DNA of 64,000 bases. Origin: Opitutales bacterium. Its GTDB lineage: Bacteria > Verrucomicrobiota > Verrucomicrobiia > Opitutales > UBA2995. Below are positions 9,765 to 17,882 of the stretch, in pieces. The stretch lies in contig JAJDZZ010000019.1 of assembly GCA_022824405.1 (NCBI GenBank), positions 1-64,000 of the forward strand, written 5' to 3'. A model generated the notes under the pieces. That model was not told the origin of the DNA and ran no database searches. It saw only the letters and a list, made by a program, of their open reading frames with translations. Position 1 is the first letter of the stretch; each line of letters starts with the position of its first letter. Made by a program: the position numbers and the translations under genes.

Positions 9765-12344
9765 TTAAACCTTTACCGCCTCATACAGGCTTTTCTTGAA
9801 CTGGTTTTCATCCTCCAGGTTATAAAAGGGCACGCCTACCAGTCTGAATTTTTCCGTTTTTCCCAAGGTGTTGAATTCCAATGTTTTTCCCTCGAATTTT
9901 TCCGTCAACTGTTTCAAGAAGTCCTGTTTCCATTTATCGCCGGCTTTCAGGTGTTTTCCCTTTGGTTCCACAAATACCTGGTAGGTGAGCAAGTTCCCAT
10001 CACGTTCCCGCAAAAACAGAACAAAATCCGGCTCAAATGCTTGGCCGTCATCGAATCGGTAGATTTTGAAATGCCTTTCGTTACGCATCAGGTAAATGCT
10101 GTCGTACTTTTTTCTCAGGTTTTCCATTTGCCGGTCGAGCATGCGAACGAAGGCCTTTTCCTCGCTAGTGCCGTAAATGGTATTGAAGGGAAACCAGTCC
10201 TTGGAGGATACGAAATGGGCGAATTGCGCGTCTTCTTTCGACTGTGGGCTTCGAGGGTCAAATTTCAACGCTTTATCCTTGAAGATTTTATGGGCTCTAA
10301 AGCTCCTGAAACCTCTCGAACCTTCGAATTCGGTGATTTGCTGGCGAATTTCAGACTCGATTTGGCGTAAGAGCCCACTGACGGCTTCTCGTTGTTCAAC
10401 CCGGTTGTCTTTCAGACCGGACACTCGGCCCTCAAAGGTGATTTCCAAGCCCCCAAGATAATTTTCAGATTCAATGAACTCCCGGATGGATCCCAAATTT
10501 GGGAAATAGCGTCTCAGGGAGGCAAAGGTAAAGAACGGATTGCGTGCAATGGCAGACTGAACAATGTTCCGGTTGATGTCTCTAACCCTCATATCCCGGC
10601 GGTTTTCATCTTTCACAATCAAGCCCTGTCCCCCATCCTCCAAAACGGTTTGAGCACCGCCGTGACCTGTGGCAATTTCGTGAATGTGGTTTTTCATCTT
10701 CACCCCCAAATCAGTAAAGGATTTTACGTTCTGATAATTTCTTCGGCGGCGGTCATTGAGCCAAACCACACCAAATTTGAAGAAGTTGGTCTTCTTAAAG
10801 GAGTCTTTGAGCTTCAATTTGCGGATCACTTCGCGTTCATCCATCATACCCTGGGCAATCAGGGCTGTTCGGAGCTCAGAAATATACCGAGAATCATGGA
10901 TACTATGGTAATGCAACTCCTCCAGAACGCGTAATTCATTTTCTAGGTCATCGTCAAACTTCCGACGGAAACGATCAGAATTCTCAGATAACGCAAATGG
11001 GAAATAACGGGCCCCGCGACCAATGAGCTGGGCCTCGGAAATGGTCGTTTTCCCAATTCTGTTCTTTCCCGAATCACGCGTTTCGTAACAGCGGACGATG
11101 TCAAAGAGATTGAGCACATCCCAACCTTCGTTGAGTTTTTGCACGGCAAAAATAGCGCGGATGGGATTGTCCCGGTCTTCCAGTGTGTTGACGAGGATTT
11201 GGTGTTTCTCCTTTTCTTTTTCCGCATTGACGGAGATGCAGTGATCTTCATGGAAGGCCCGCTTCAATCGTTCCGCCAATTGGGCGTCGCTGATATGATG
11301 AGCTTCAAAAAATTGAAATGCCCGCCAAACGAGGGCAATATCCGAACTGCGAAGGCGGGCTATATCCTCTTCCGTAAGAGACTCAACCAATTTGTGAAAG
11401 TTGGCCTTGTTCTCCCGGGACTGGGCAATGGTGCGCTGGGCTTTGAATAAAATTACAGGTTTGAGGTTGATCTGGTATTTAGCAGCCACTTCCTGTTTGT
11501 ATTGATTGAGAATGAGGGCTTGCAGGATACGCTCGTTCAGATCGAAATCGGATTGCACGATGACCACATCTTTGGAGAAACGGTCGTTGCGGAACTGCAA
11601 CAAGTCATACCGATTTAACACCTTGTTGCGGTACTTTTCCACCATCGTCGGCGTTTCGAAATCGTGCGTGGCGGTGAACTCCAACAGGAGATTATCTTCA
11701 TTTTGACGGAAGATCCGTTCGACGGTATTTTCCCAACTTTCCAACAATTCCCTGCCGGATTTGGTACTGACGTTGATATGGTGGGCCTCATCTGCCAAAA
11801 GGGCGATTTGCTTGTCCCTGAAATCCTCATAGGTAATGGCGTTTTCCTTTTCCGTGGTCAGATCGGAATGCAGTCTCTGGATGGTGGTGAAACAGATATT
11901 GATATCATTATCGTTGACCCCCTCAAAATTGGGGCACTGCGTTACCGAAATACGGTTGGACCCGAAATGAATCGTTTCATTAAATAGATACTTGGATGAA
12001 ATGGAGTTGAGGAAATTGTCCCGCGTCTTTTCGATGATGTTGGTGGAGTTGACGAAGAAGAGAAAATTGCGATAGCCCTTTTCATACAGGTAGAGTATCA
12101 ACCCCGCCATGATGAGGGTTTTCCCGCTACCGGTGGCCATGTTGAAGAGAAAATGCAGGGGCCAGTCCTTTCCCGGAAAGTTTTTTTCGAAGCAGTGGAA
12201 GAACCGAGTAAAGGCCTCTTCCTGATAGGGGCGCAATTCAAATTTCGGGTTCAAATTGTCCTTGAGACAGGAAGGGATTTCCCTTCTCAGAAACCCCATT
12301 TGGGAGACGGAATCGAGCGTCTCATATAAAAATTTGTCCGCCAT
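9765..12344 (-). CDS. res: Type III restriction enzyme Res subunit (helicase-endonuclease)
   Basis: Restriction subunit of a type III R-M system: ATP-dependent translocation plus DNA cleavage when bound to Mod. Seen: Walker A ATGSGKT at about 70-76, a DEAH box (LLADEAHHIN) near 185, helicase motifs through about 480, and a C-terminal PD-(D/E)xK-type nuclease with FEPDFVLFL followed by VFVEPKG near 770-795. Total 859 residues, normal for Res. I chose the ATG at 12344 over the TTG one codon upstream because it forms a TGATG overlap with the stop of the RelE-like gene, implying termination-reinitiation. It is the third gene of mod-relE-res. No lesion in the nuclease motifs is evident, so the enzyme looks intact. 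Confidence 0.93.
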   Translation of the reverse strand: MADKFLYETLDSVSQMGFLRREIPSCLKDNLNPKFELRPYQEEAFTRFFHCFEKNFPGKDWPLHFLFNMATGSGKTLIMAGLILYLYEKGYRNFLFFVNSTNIIEKTRDNFLNSISSKYLFNETIHFGSNRISVTQCPNFEGVNDNDINICFTTIQRLHSDLTTEKENAITYEDFRDKQIALLADEAHHINVSTKSGRELLESWENTVERIFRQNEDNLLLEFTATHDFETPTMVEKYRNKVLNRYDLLQFRNDRFSKDVVIVQSDFDLNERILQALILNQYKQEVAAKYQINLKPVILFKAQRTIAQSRENKANFHKLVESLTEEDIARLRSSDIALVWRAFQFFEAHHISDAQLAERLKRAFHEDHCISVNAEKEKEKHQILVNTLEDRDNPIRAIFAVQKLNEGWDVLNLFDIVRCYETRDSGKNRIGKTTISEAQLIGRGARYFPFALSENSDRFRRKFDDDLENELRVLEELHYHSIHDSRYISELRTALIAQGMMDEREVIRKLKLKDSFKKTNFFKFGVVWLNDRRRRNYQNVKSFTDLGVKMKNHIHEIATGHGGAQTVLEDGGQGLIVKDENRRDMRVRDINRNIVQSAIARNPFFTFASLRRYFPNLGSIREFIESENYLGGLEITFEGRVSGLKDNRVEQREAVSGLLRQIESEIRQQITEFEGSRGFRSFRAHKIFKDKALKFDPRSPQSKEDAQFAHFVSSKDWFPFNTIYGTSEEKAFVRMLDRQMENLRKKYDSIYLMRNERHFKIYRFDDGQAFEPDFVLFLRERDGNLLTYQVFVEPKGKHLKAGDKWKQDFLKQLTEKFEGKTLEFNTLGKTEKFRLVGVPFYNLEDENQFKKSLYEAVKV

Positions 12345-12610
12345 CAAAATTTGTCTCTGTAGACTTTCCTGCGATGTTGAATACGGTGGACTTCAATGTA
12401 CCTTTTATTTCGGTCAATGGAATAGAGGATGCGGTAATGGCCCACACGAAGTCTGAAGAAGCCTTGCTTTGGTCCGGTGAGGGCCCGCAGTTTAGTGGCC
12501 TCAAGGTTTTCGGCCAACCATCGCAACTTTCCATTTACGCGCTTTGCCGTGGCCCTGTCCAAACGACCTTCATCCGATCGGGCGCGGTCCGTAAAAACCA
12601 CGCCATACAT
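12344..12610 (-). CDS. RelE/YoeB-family toxin inserted between mod and res
   Basis: An 88-residue RelE/ParE-superfamily protein, expected to be a ribosome-dependent mRNA endonuclease. The pattern fits the family well: VVFTDRA at the start, KLRWLAEN in the middle helix, GFFRLRVGHYRILYSID over the central strands, and VHRIQHRRKVYRD at the C-terminus, where the basic and Tyr residues of the active site normally lie. The ATG at 12610 makes a TAATG overlap with the mod stop; an in-frame ATG at 12616 is the alternative. Its own stop overlaps the res start. There is no separate antitoxin ORF on either side. The C-terminal tail of Mod has antitoxin-like character and may neutralise it. Confidence 0.9.
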   Translation of the reverse strand: MYGVVFTDRARSDEGRLDRATAKRVNGKLRWLAENLEATKLRALTGPKQGFFRLRVGHYRILYSIDRNKRYIEVHRIQHRRKVYRDKF

Positions 12611-14739
12611 TACCATTTCAGCCCCAGATTTTCGGCCACTTTCTCTGCCGGGATAGTCCTTGCCCCGGCTTTTACCTCGGCGATGGACTGCTCGAGTTCC
12701 GCGACAAATTCCTCCCGCAATTCCAACCCCTCATCCGGGTCAATATCGTAGAACTCCTCGTTCAGTTCCTTGTCTTCCTCGCTGATTTTGAAATCCCCAT
12801 CGTCAATCTCGGAAAGATTCACATACAACTGGTTCTTATCAAGAAGTTCCGCCAGTAATTTCCTCTGTTTGTTCCGCCCGTTTTCCCCTTTGCCGATGGC
12901 AATGAAATCATCAAGGGCATCCTCCGGGGCTTCAGGGTTCACATACCAGTTCAAAAACGAATTTTCAGCGATGTCTCGCCAGAGGGCGACAAGTTCCCTG
13001 GAGGATCGAGCGGCTTGAATTTTGCCCATGAAGGCTTCATTGTATGGCATTAATTCACAATAGACAAAATCCCCGCCGCCCTTCCAGCCAACGGACTTGG
13101 AGATGCCTCCGGTGTCGTATTCGAACTCTTCGAGCGGTTTCCCGTCCGCATTTACTTTTTTACCAACAACTTTCTTTAACCTCTCAATGGTGAGAGCTTC
13201 AACATAATCCATTTGTTCAACTGTAATCCATTGGCGGTTCATCTTGTGAGCGACGGCAGCAGTAGTAGCAGAACCTGCGAAGAAATCTAAAACAATATCT
13301 CTCTCTTCGGTGCAGATTTTAACCACATCCTTAATTAGAAAAGGAGATTTTGGATAGCTGAATACCTTGTCACCAAAAAGTTTCTTCAACTCGTTTGTAG
13401 CAGTCTGTCCTGTATACTTTGAATCTAGCCATAAAGTCTTTGGTTTTTCACCCAGGTAATCATCTTCTCTTTCCTTGATATAAATATCATATCTAGTTCC
13501 TTTCGTCTTTACTTCGATATATTTTTCAATCCTCTTTATCAAAGTTTTCTGTCCCCACCTCCAACATCTTTCAACACCCTTTTCATCAATCGGCAATATC
13601 TTTACGGAATTGTGGCGGTGTTCCAAATCTAAATGCCTAGTTGCCGGATTGTAATAAATAGGGTAAAAAAGTTTTGGCCGTTGTTCACGTTTTGAATTAT
13701 TTCCACTGCGTCTAAAACCTCGCAATTTGTAATTTCCAAAAGAATCACTGCATCTATATTGCGAAATTTTTTTTTGGCTCATGTCCAAACGATTGAGCTT
13801 TGAACGGGTAATGTTTTTTGCATAAAACAACATGCTTTCATGAGCAGTCGGAAAGAAAGCATCATCTTGACGACCACCTGGGTTGTGGGCAACTGATATA
13901 ACTCCTATTCGGTTCTCTCGGCCGAAAATCTCATCAAGCAGAACACCAAGGTAAAAAAGTTCATAGTGATCAATCGCTACCACTAAAATACCATCTTCGA
14001 TCAAAAAATTTCTGGCAATTTCTAACCGATTTTTCATAAAAGTGAGCCAAGCACTGTGATTGAAAGTGTTGTTATAGGTAAATGTATTAGCAGCAGACTT
14101 TGTGTTAAACGGGGGATCGATATAAATCAGTTTTATCTTTCCTTGGAATTGCTTTTTCAGGGTATGCAACGCCAAAAGGTTGTTGCCCTTGATGATGAGA
14201 TTCTCGCTGAGAGTATTGTCCTTGCCGCGTCTCAATCCCATTACCTCCTCTTCCCCATTCACCGTATGGCGTTTCCAGTTGGTCAATACCTTTGGATCAA
14301 ATAGCCTGTCAATTTCGTCCTGGGCCAGAATTTCATTAAAGAATATCTCCTTCCGCTTTTCCTCTTCCCTGGTCTGGCCCCCTTCCAGGACACAATCCTT
14401 GTAGGGCCATGCCAATGACACCTCGCCTCGCTGCCGGAGGAATTTTTTATCGATGTTCAATCCGATTTTGTTGCGGAAACGAGTGTAGGAATTGGCCAGG
14501 AAGTTTTTTTCGGAAAGGTAATCAATGAAGGTGTTGGTGTTGAAAACCCAATGCCCCTCAATTTCATCAAAGAATTTCGCCTTGATTTCGGGATCGCCGA
14601 TCAATCGTTTTACAAGATCGTGGTCGATCTTCCAGGCCCGGTCGATCACCGCGGCCTTGACCAATTCCCCCTCTTCATCGACAAAACGGGGGTCGTTTTG
14701 TAGGAGGTCGATGAGCCTCTGGTGGAAATTTTTCGGCAT
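12610..14739 (-). CDS. mod: Type III R-M methyltransferase Mod with antitoxin-like C-terminal extension
   Basis: N6-adenine (beta-class) DNA methyltransferase of 709 residues, the modification and specificity subunit of a type III system. Seen: catalytic motif IV DPPFNT near 208, the SAM-binding FxG motif in DFFAGSATTA near 484, and the presumed target-recognition domain between them (about 300-480). That domain is encoded by a strikingly AT-rich stretch, suggesting specificity exchange. Typical relatives end shortly after a sequence like LNEEFYD. Here about 45 further residues (665-709) follow, with ELEQSIAEVKAGARTIPAEK and a closing LGL-type end, the style of RelB/Phd antitoxin tails. It overlaps the downstream RelE-like toxin gene (TAATG). 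The methylase call is firm; the tail function is inference. Confidence 0.93.
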   Translation of the reverse strand: MPKNFHQRLIDLLQNDPRFVDEEGELVKAAVIDRAWKIDHDLVKRLIGDPEIKAKFFDEIEGHWVFNTNTFIDYLSEKNFLANSYTRFRNKIGLNIDKKFLRQRGEVSLAWPYKDCVLEGGQTREEEKRKEIFFNEILAQDEIDRLFDPKVLTNWKRHTVNGEEEVMGLRRGKDNTLSENLIIKGNNLLALHTLKKQFQGKIKLIYIDPPFNTKSAANTFTYNNTFNHSAWLTFMKNRLEIARNFLIEDGILVVAIDHYELFYLGVLLDEIFGRENRIGVISVAHNPGGRQDDAFFPTAHESMLFYAKNITRSKLNRLDMSQKKISQYRCSDSFGNYKLRGFRRSGNNSKREQRPKLFYPIYYNPATRHLDLEHRHNSVKILPIDEKGVERCWRWGQKTLIKRIEKYIEVKTKGTRYDIYIKEREDDYLGEKPKTLWLDSKYTGQTATNELKKLFGDKVFSYPKSPFLIKDVVKICTEERDIVLDFFAGSATTAAVAHKMNRQWITVEQMDYVEALTIERLKKVVGKKVNADGKPLEEFEYDTGGISKSVGWKGGGDFVYCELMPYNEAFMGKIQAARSSRELVALWRDIAENSFLNWYVNPEAPEDALDDFIAIGKGENGRNKQRKLLAELLDKNQLYVNLSEIDDGDFKISEEDKELNEEFYDIDPDEGLELREEFVAELEQSIAEVKAGARTIPAEKVAENLGLKW

Positions 14740-14781
14740 AGGTCAGTTCCATAAACACCCAAAGGTCGATGACCGGATTTG

Positions 14782-14810
14782 TCTATATTTTTATTCCGAG
14801 GTGGGGTCTA
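14782..14810 (-). promoter_or_regulatory. Possible sigma-70-like promoter for mod-relE-res
   Basis: On the minus strand, TAGACC and TATAGA are separated by exactly 17 bp and lie about 45 bp upstream of the mod start. Each hexamer matches the consensus at four of six positions, so this is a weak candidate judged by eye only. Confidence 0.3.
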
Positions 14811-15187
14811 GCGATTTTTTGCCACGGATTCTGTTGCGCCCAATGATTACGGCAGGACAAGTGACAGGGATTAGGAATTGGGGAGTGAGGGAAAGGAAGA
14901 AGGCTGAAGGTGCTGAGATTAATCGTGATCGAAAGGAACGGGATGAAGAATTGCCTCTCGCAAGGACGTAAAGGGGGAGAGGCGCCCTCGGCGCCTCCGT
15001 TAACTCCTGTTCCGGCGAAGCCGGATACCTTTGCGTCCTTTGCGAGCTTTGCGAGAGTCCTTCCCTTTTTCCCTCTCAGCACCTCTGTGCTCTTTGTGTC
15101 CTCTGTGGTTTTTTCCTTCTCACCTTTGCGATCTTGGGGCGAGGTAATGGGTTCATCCGGAATGGGCTGAAATGCCGTATAAATAGT

Positions 15188-15364
15188 AGCCCCCATTTCT
15201 CACATATCTTCTACTGCGCTCCGGTGTATCGGCACTGGTGCGGACTTCGTTGGATTCGCTTCTTTGCAGGGTGTCGACCCAGCTTCACGCGCGAATCTGC
15301 ACGAAACCCTCACCAGCACTCGATCTCCGTTCGCTCGCTACGAATTTTGTGAGAAATGGGGGCT
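15188..15364. repeat. MITE-like palindromic element, long form
   Basis: Bounded by a perfect 16-bp inverted repeat: AGCCCCCATTTCTCAC at the left and its reverse complement at the right. The interior shares TCTTCTACTGCGCTCCGG with related elements at 21317-21379 and 26633-26774. It has no coding capacity, so it would need a transposase in trans if it is mobile. No unambiguous target-site duplication could be identified by eye. Confidence 0.75.
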
Positions 15365-15428
15365 GGTAGGGAAATATGGCGTTGATGGCAGGCAGAGACT
15401 CATGATTTAATCGAAAGCAACAAAGAGC

Positions 15429-15923
15429 ATGAAGACCATTTTCGTTCTCCTTCTCGGTTGGCTTTTTGCCTGGGGTAACCTGGCGGCCGAGGTGGTGGTA
15501 ATTTTCCAAAACCCGGATGATTACCGGGATATCGATTACTATTATTCCGGACACAAGAAGGGTCAGCGGATATACCTCCCCCAACTGAAGGAGTATATTG
15601 AGAAGCAGGGGGCCAGACAGTTGCCGGAGGGCCTCGTTTTGACCCTGACCTTCACCGATATCGATCTGGCCGGGGAGCACGAACCGTGGAGGGGTTTTCT
15701 AACCCATGATATCCGGATCGTGAGGAGCATTTACCCTCCACGCATGACCTTCAGTTATGAGTTGGTCGATGGGGATGGGAATGTTTTGAAGACGGGGGAG
15801 GAGCGTTTGGTGGATCTGGCTTTCGATTACCGGATACGCACCAATTATCACGATAACCTGTATTACGACAAGGCCATGATCGGCCGATGGTTGCGGAAAT
15901 TTGCCAAGGAGGCGGACTCTTAA
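15429..15923 (+). CDS. DUF3016-like secreted protein
   Basis: A 164-residue protein with a clear Sec signal peptide (MKTIFVLLLGWLFAWGNLAA, cleavage expected near residue 20), followed by a compact domain of about 140 residues. The pattern of FQNPDDYRDIDYYYS near the start, LTFTDIDLAGEHEP in the middle and a conserved-looking TYHD/RTNYHDN region near the end fits DUF3016, a family of unknown function predicted to be periplasmic or membrane-associated. The stop codon TAA is followed at once by ACCGAATATCTCAC, which resembles one end of the palindromic element family described at 26633. No operon partner is adjacent. Confidence 0.75.
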   Translation: MKTIFVLLLGWLFAWGNLAAEVVVIFQNPDDYRDIDYYYSGHKKGQRIYLPQLKEYIEKQGARQLPEGLVLTLTFTDIDLAGEHEPWRGFLTHDIRIVRSIYPPRMTFSYELVDGDGNVLKTGEERLVDLAFDYRIRTNYHDNLYYDKAMIGRWLRKFAKEADS

Positions 15924-16529
15924 ACCGAATATCTCACTTACCGTACGGAAAAAGGGGGGGAATCTCGCAAAGGGCGCCAAGAGCGCAGGGCAACAGGAAA
16001 AACTAATTTTTTGAATAGCCACAAAAGGCACAAAAGACTCAAAAAGGTAGGCAGATTTTTTTGTCTGCTATAAGTTGTAGGAGCGGCTTTACGCCGCGAC
16101 CCCACGATACAGCCTCCAAGCAATCTCGGCATAAAGCCGCTACTACAATTCGAATTAGGCCGGATTGAAAACTTGTCATATGGAGGAAATGGGGGACCCG
16201 CCTCCCGGCGTGGCATCAGGAATGTCCCCCCTCCTTTCTCTCTCTGGGTTCTTGGCGTGCTCTGCGAGAGTCTTCTGTGGTTAATCTCCTCTTCGCGAAG
16301 CGATCCTGTTCCGGCGAAGCCGGATCAAGTGACTGAAAGAAACGTTGTTAAATTATTTTCATTCCTCATTGCCCCATCGGTGCTCCCCCTCTCCAAGTCA
16401 TTGATTTTTCGATCACGATGATTTACTTCGTGCCCCTTCGTGTCCTTCGTGGATCCAATTTCCTTTATGCCTTTCTTTCTCTGTGCTCTCGGTGTCCTCT
16501 GTGGTTAACCAAGAGGCATTGCGGGATGG
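15924..16529. other. Gene-free stretch filled with dispersed repeats
   Basis: About 600 bp with no supported gene. It contains a partial palindromic-element end (15921-15940), a CACAAAAGGCACAAAAG-type tag near 16018 (a related copy is near 18718), a small hairpin GCAGA/TCTGC around 16051, a REP-like element at 16075-16148, the CCTGTTCCGGCGAAGCCGGAT tag near 16306, and a CACAGAG-type tag at 16478-16507 just beyond the stop of the minus-strand patB-like gene. It reads as an accumulation zone for small repeats. Confidence 0.6.
16075..16148. repeat. REP-like inverted repeat (GTAGGAGCGGCTTTA type)
   Basis: The left arm TTGTAGGAGCGGCTTTACG and the right arm, read as its reverse complement TTGTAGTAGCGGCTTTATG, differ at two positions and flank about 30 bp. 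The arm strongly resembles the GTAGGAGCGGCTTCAGCCG REP sequences known from Xanthomonas and Pseudomonas, which are mobilised by RAYT-type Y1 transposases. Only one copy is seen in this window. Confidence 0.7.
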
Positions 16530-17675
16530 TTACCGGGAGGCCAGGGCGGCGGCCATCCGTTCCAGGGCTCGTTGGAGGCGGCCTCGCGGGCAACCGAAGT
16601 TCAGGCGAAGGCGCCCGGGTGAGCCGAAGGGTGCGCCGTCGGACAAGCCGACCCCGTGTTTTTCGAAAAAGACGGCGGGGTTTTTCAAGTCGAGCGATCG
16701 CACGTCCATCCATGCCAGGTAGGTAGCCTCCATCGGACGCATTTCGATCCCGGGCAGTTTTTCCGCGACGAAGGAATAGAGATAGTCCCGGTTCGACCGC
16801 AGGTATTCGAGGAGCGCTTGGCGCCACGGTTCTCCCCAGTCGTAAGCAGCCTGGCAGCCCACGTAACCAAAGGCGTTGATTTCAGTGATGATTCCGCGGG
16901 CCGCTTTTTTGAAAGTCGAGCGTATTTCCGGGTTCTCAATCACGGCAAAGGCGCAACATAAACCGGGCAGGTTGTAGGTTTTGCTGGGGGACATGAGCAT
17001 GACGGTCCGCCGGCTGATTTCGGGGCCGATCAAATGGGTCGGCAGGTGGGTGAGGCGGCTTTCCAGAATAAGATCGGAATGGATTTCATCGGAGCAAAGG
17101 ATGAGGTCGTGCCGGATGCAGAATTCCCCCAAGGCTCTCAATTCGGATTTGGAAAATACCCTCCCCACCGGATTGTGCGGATTGCACAGAATGAACGATT
17201 TGGTATGGGGCCGGATCGCTTTCTCCATGGCCTCAAAATCGAAGGTCCAACGCGAGCCGTCCCAGATCAGGTCCACCGCAATCAGCTTTTTCCCGGAATA
17301 GACCGGCGCGGTAAGAAAGGGGGCGTAGACGGGGGTGGCGGTCATGACGCTGCCGCCGGGTGGGCCGAAGGCACGGCAGAAGAGGTTGAGGGCTGGAACC
17401 ACGCTTGGCGTCCAGATGATCCACCTGGGGTCGACGACGTAATTGTGTTGTCGCTCGAGATAGTTGACCACGCTCCTTCCCACCTCTTGCCCAGGCACCG
17501 TATAACCGAACACACCGTGGCTGGCCCGCTCTTGTAGCGCCTCCACTATCTCGGGGGCGGAAACAAAATCCATGTCAGCCACCCAAAGGGGTATCACGTC
17601 CCTTTTACGGTATTTTTCCCACTTCAGGCTGGCCGTGTCCCGGCGCCCGGGGGGGTTGTCGAAATCGTAAGTCAT
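16530..17675 (-). CDS. patB: PatB/MalY-family PLP-dependent C-S lyase (cystathionine beta-lyase type)
   Basis: A 381-residue fold-type I aminotransferase-like enzyme. The N-terminal signature MTYDFDNPPGRRDTASLKW and the IPLWVADMDF motif are typical of the MalY/PatB class, which cleaves C-S bonds of cystathionine or related thioethers to give pyruvate, ammonia and a thiol. The PLP-binding lysine is seen in SPSKTYN near 231, and the ...CNPHNPVGR... and SDEIHSDL motifs lie upstream of it. It is cytoplasmic and transcribed alone; the 207-bp divergent spacer to the HTH-MBL gene probably holds both promoters. The substrate in vivo is not determined by sequence. Confidence 0.93.
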   Translation of the reverse strand: MTYDFDNPPGRRDTASLKWEKYRKRDVIPLWVADMDFVSAPEIVEALQERASHGVFGYTVPGQEVGRSVVNYLERQHNYVVDPRWIIWTPSVVPALNLFCRAFGPPGGSVMTATPVYAPFLTAPVYSGKKLIAVDLIWDGSRWTFDFEAMEKAIRPHTKSFILCNPHNPVGRVFSKSELRALGEFCIRHDLILCSDEIHSDLILESRLTHLPTHLIGPEISRRTVMLMSPSKTYNLPGLCCAFAVIENPEIRSTFKKAARGIITEINAFGYVGCQAAYDWGEPWRQALLEYLRSNRDYLYSFVAEKLPGIEMRPMEATYLAWMDVRSLDLKNPAVFFEKHGVGLSDGAPFGSPGRLRLNFGCPRGRLQRALERMAAALASR

Positions 17676-17882
17676 GGATGAGCAGGTGGATGAAGCAAGA
17701 CTTGCCTTGGGGGATCAAGTTTTTACCTGTGGTCCGGTTGAAAACCCATGGAAAAAGGATTTACCCCCGGAGGACTCCCGGAGATATTTTCTGTTGGAAA
17801 GGTTGAGGAAAGGGAAGGCAATTTATTCTTGTAATGCGGAACTTGAGGCCAATCCTCCACCCCTTGCCCAATAAATTATACA

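Larger units (their letters stand above)
14740..15428. other. Repeat-rich intergenic region
   Basis: No gene is supported. Besides the possible mod promoter it holds: a dispersed tag (AGGCTGAAGGTGCTGAGA followed by AATCGTGATCG) at about 14894-14942; a GC palindrome (GGCGCCCTCGGCGCC) near 14980; CCTGTTCCGGCGAAGCCGGAT near 15008, repeated near 16306; a CCACAGAGGACACAGAG-type tag read on the minus strand at 15081-15110; and a complete 177-bp inverted-repeat element at 15188-15364. The region marks the junction between the low-GC defence island and the higher-GC chromosome. Confidence 0.6.

Noticed and set aside
17674-17874. 66-codon plus-strand frame just before the HTH-MBL gene
   Set aside because: No recognisable domain; it spans the divergent promoter region and is more likely a chance frame.
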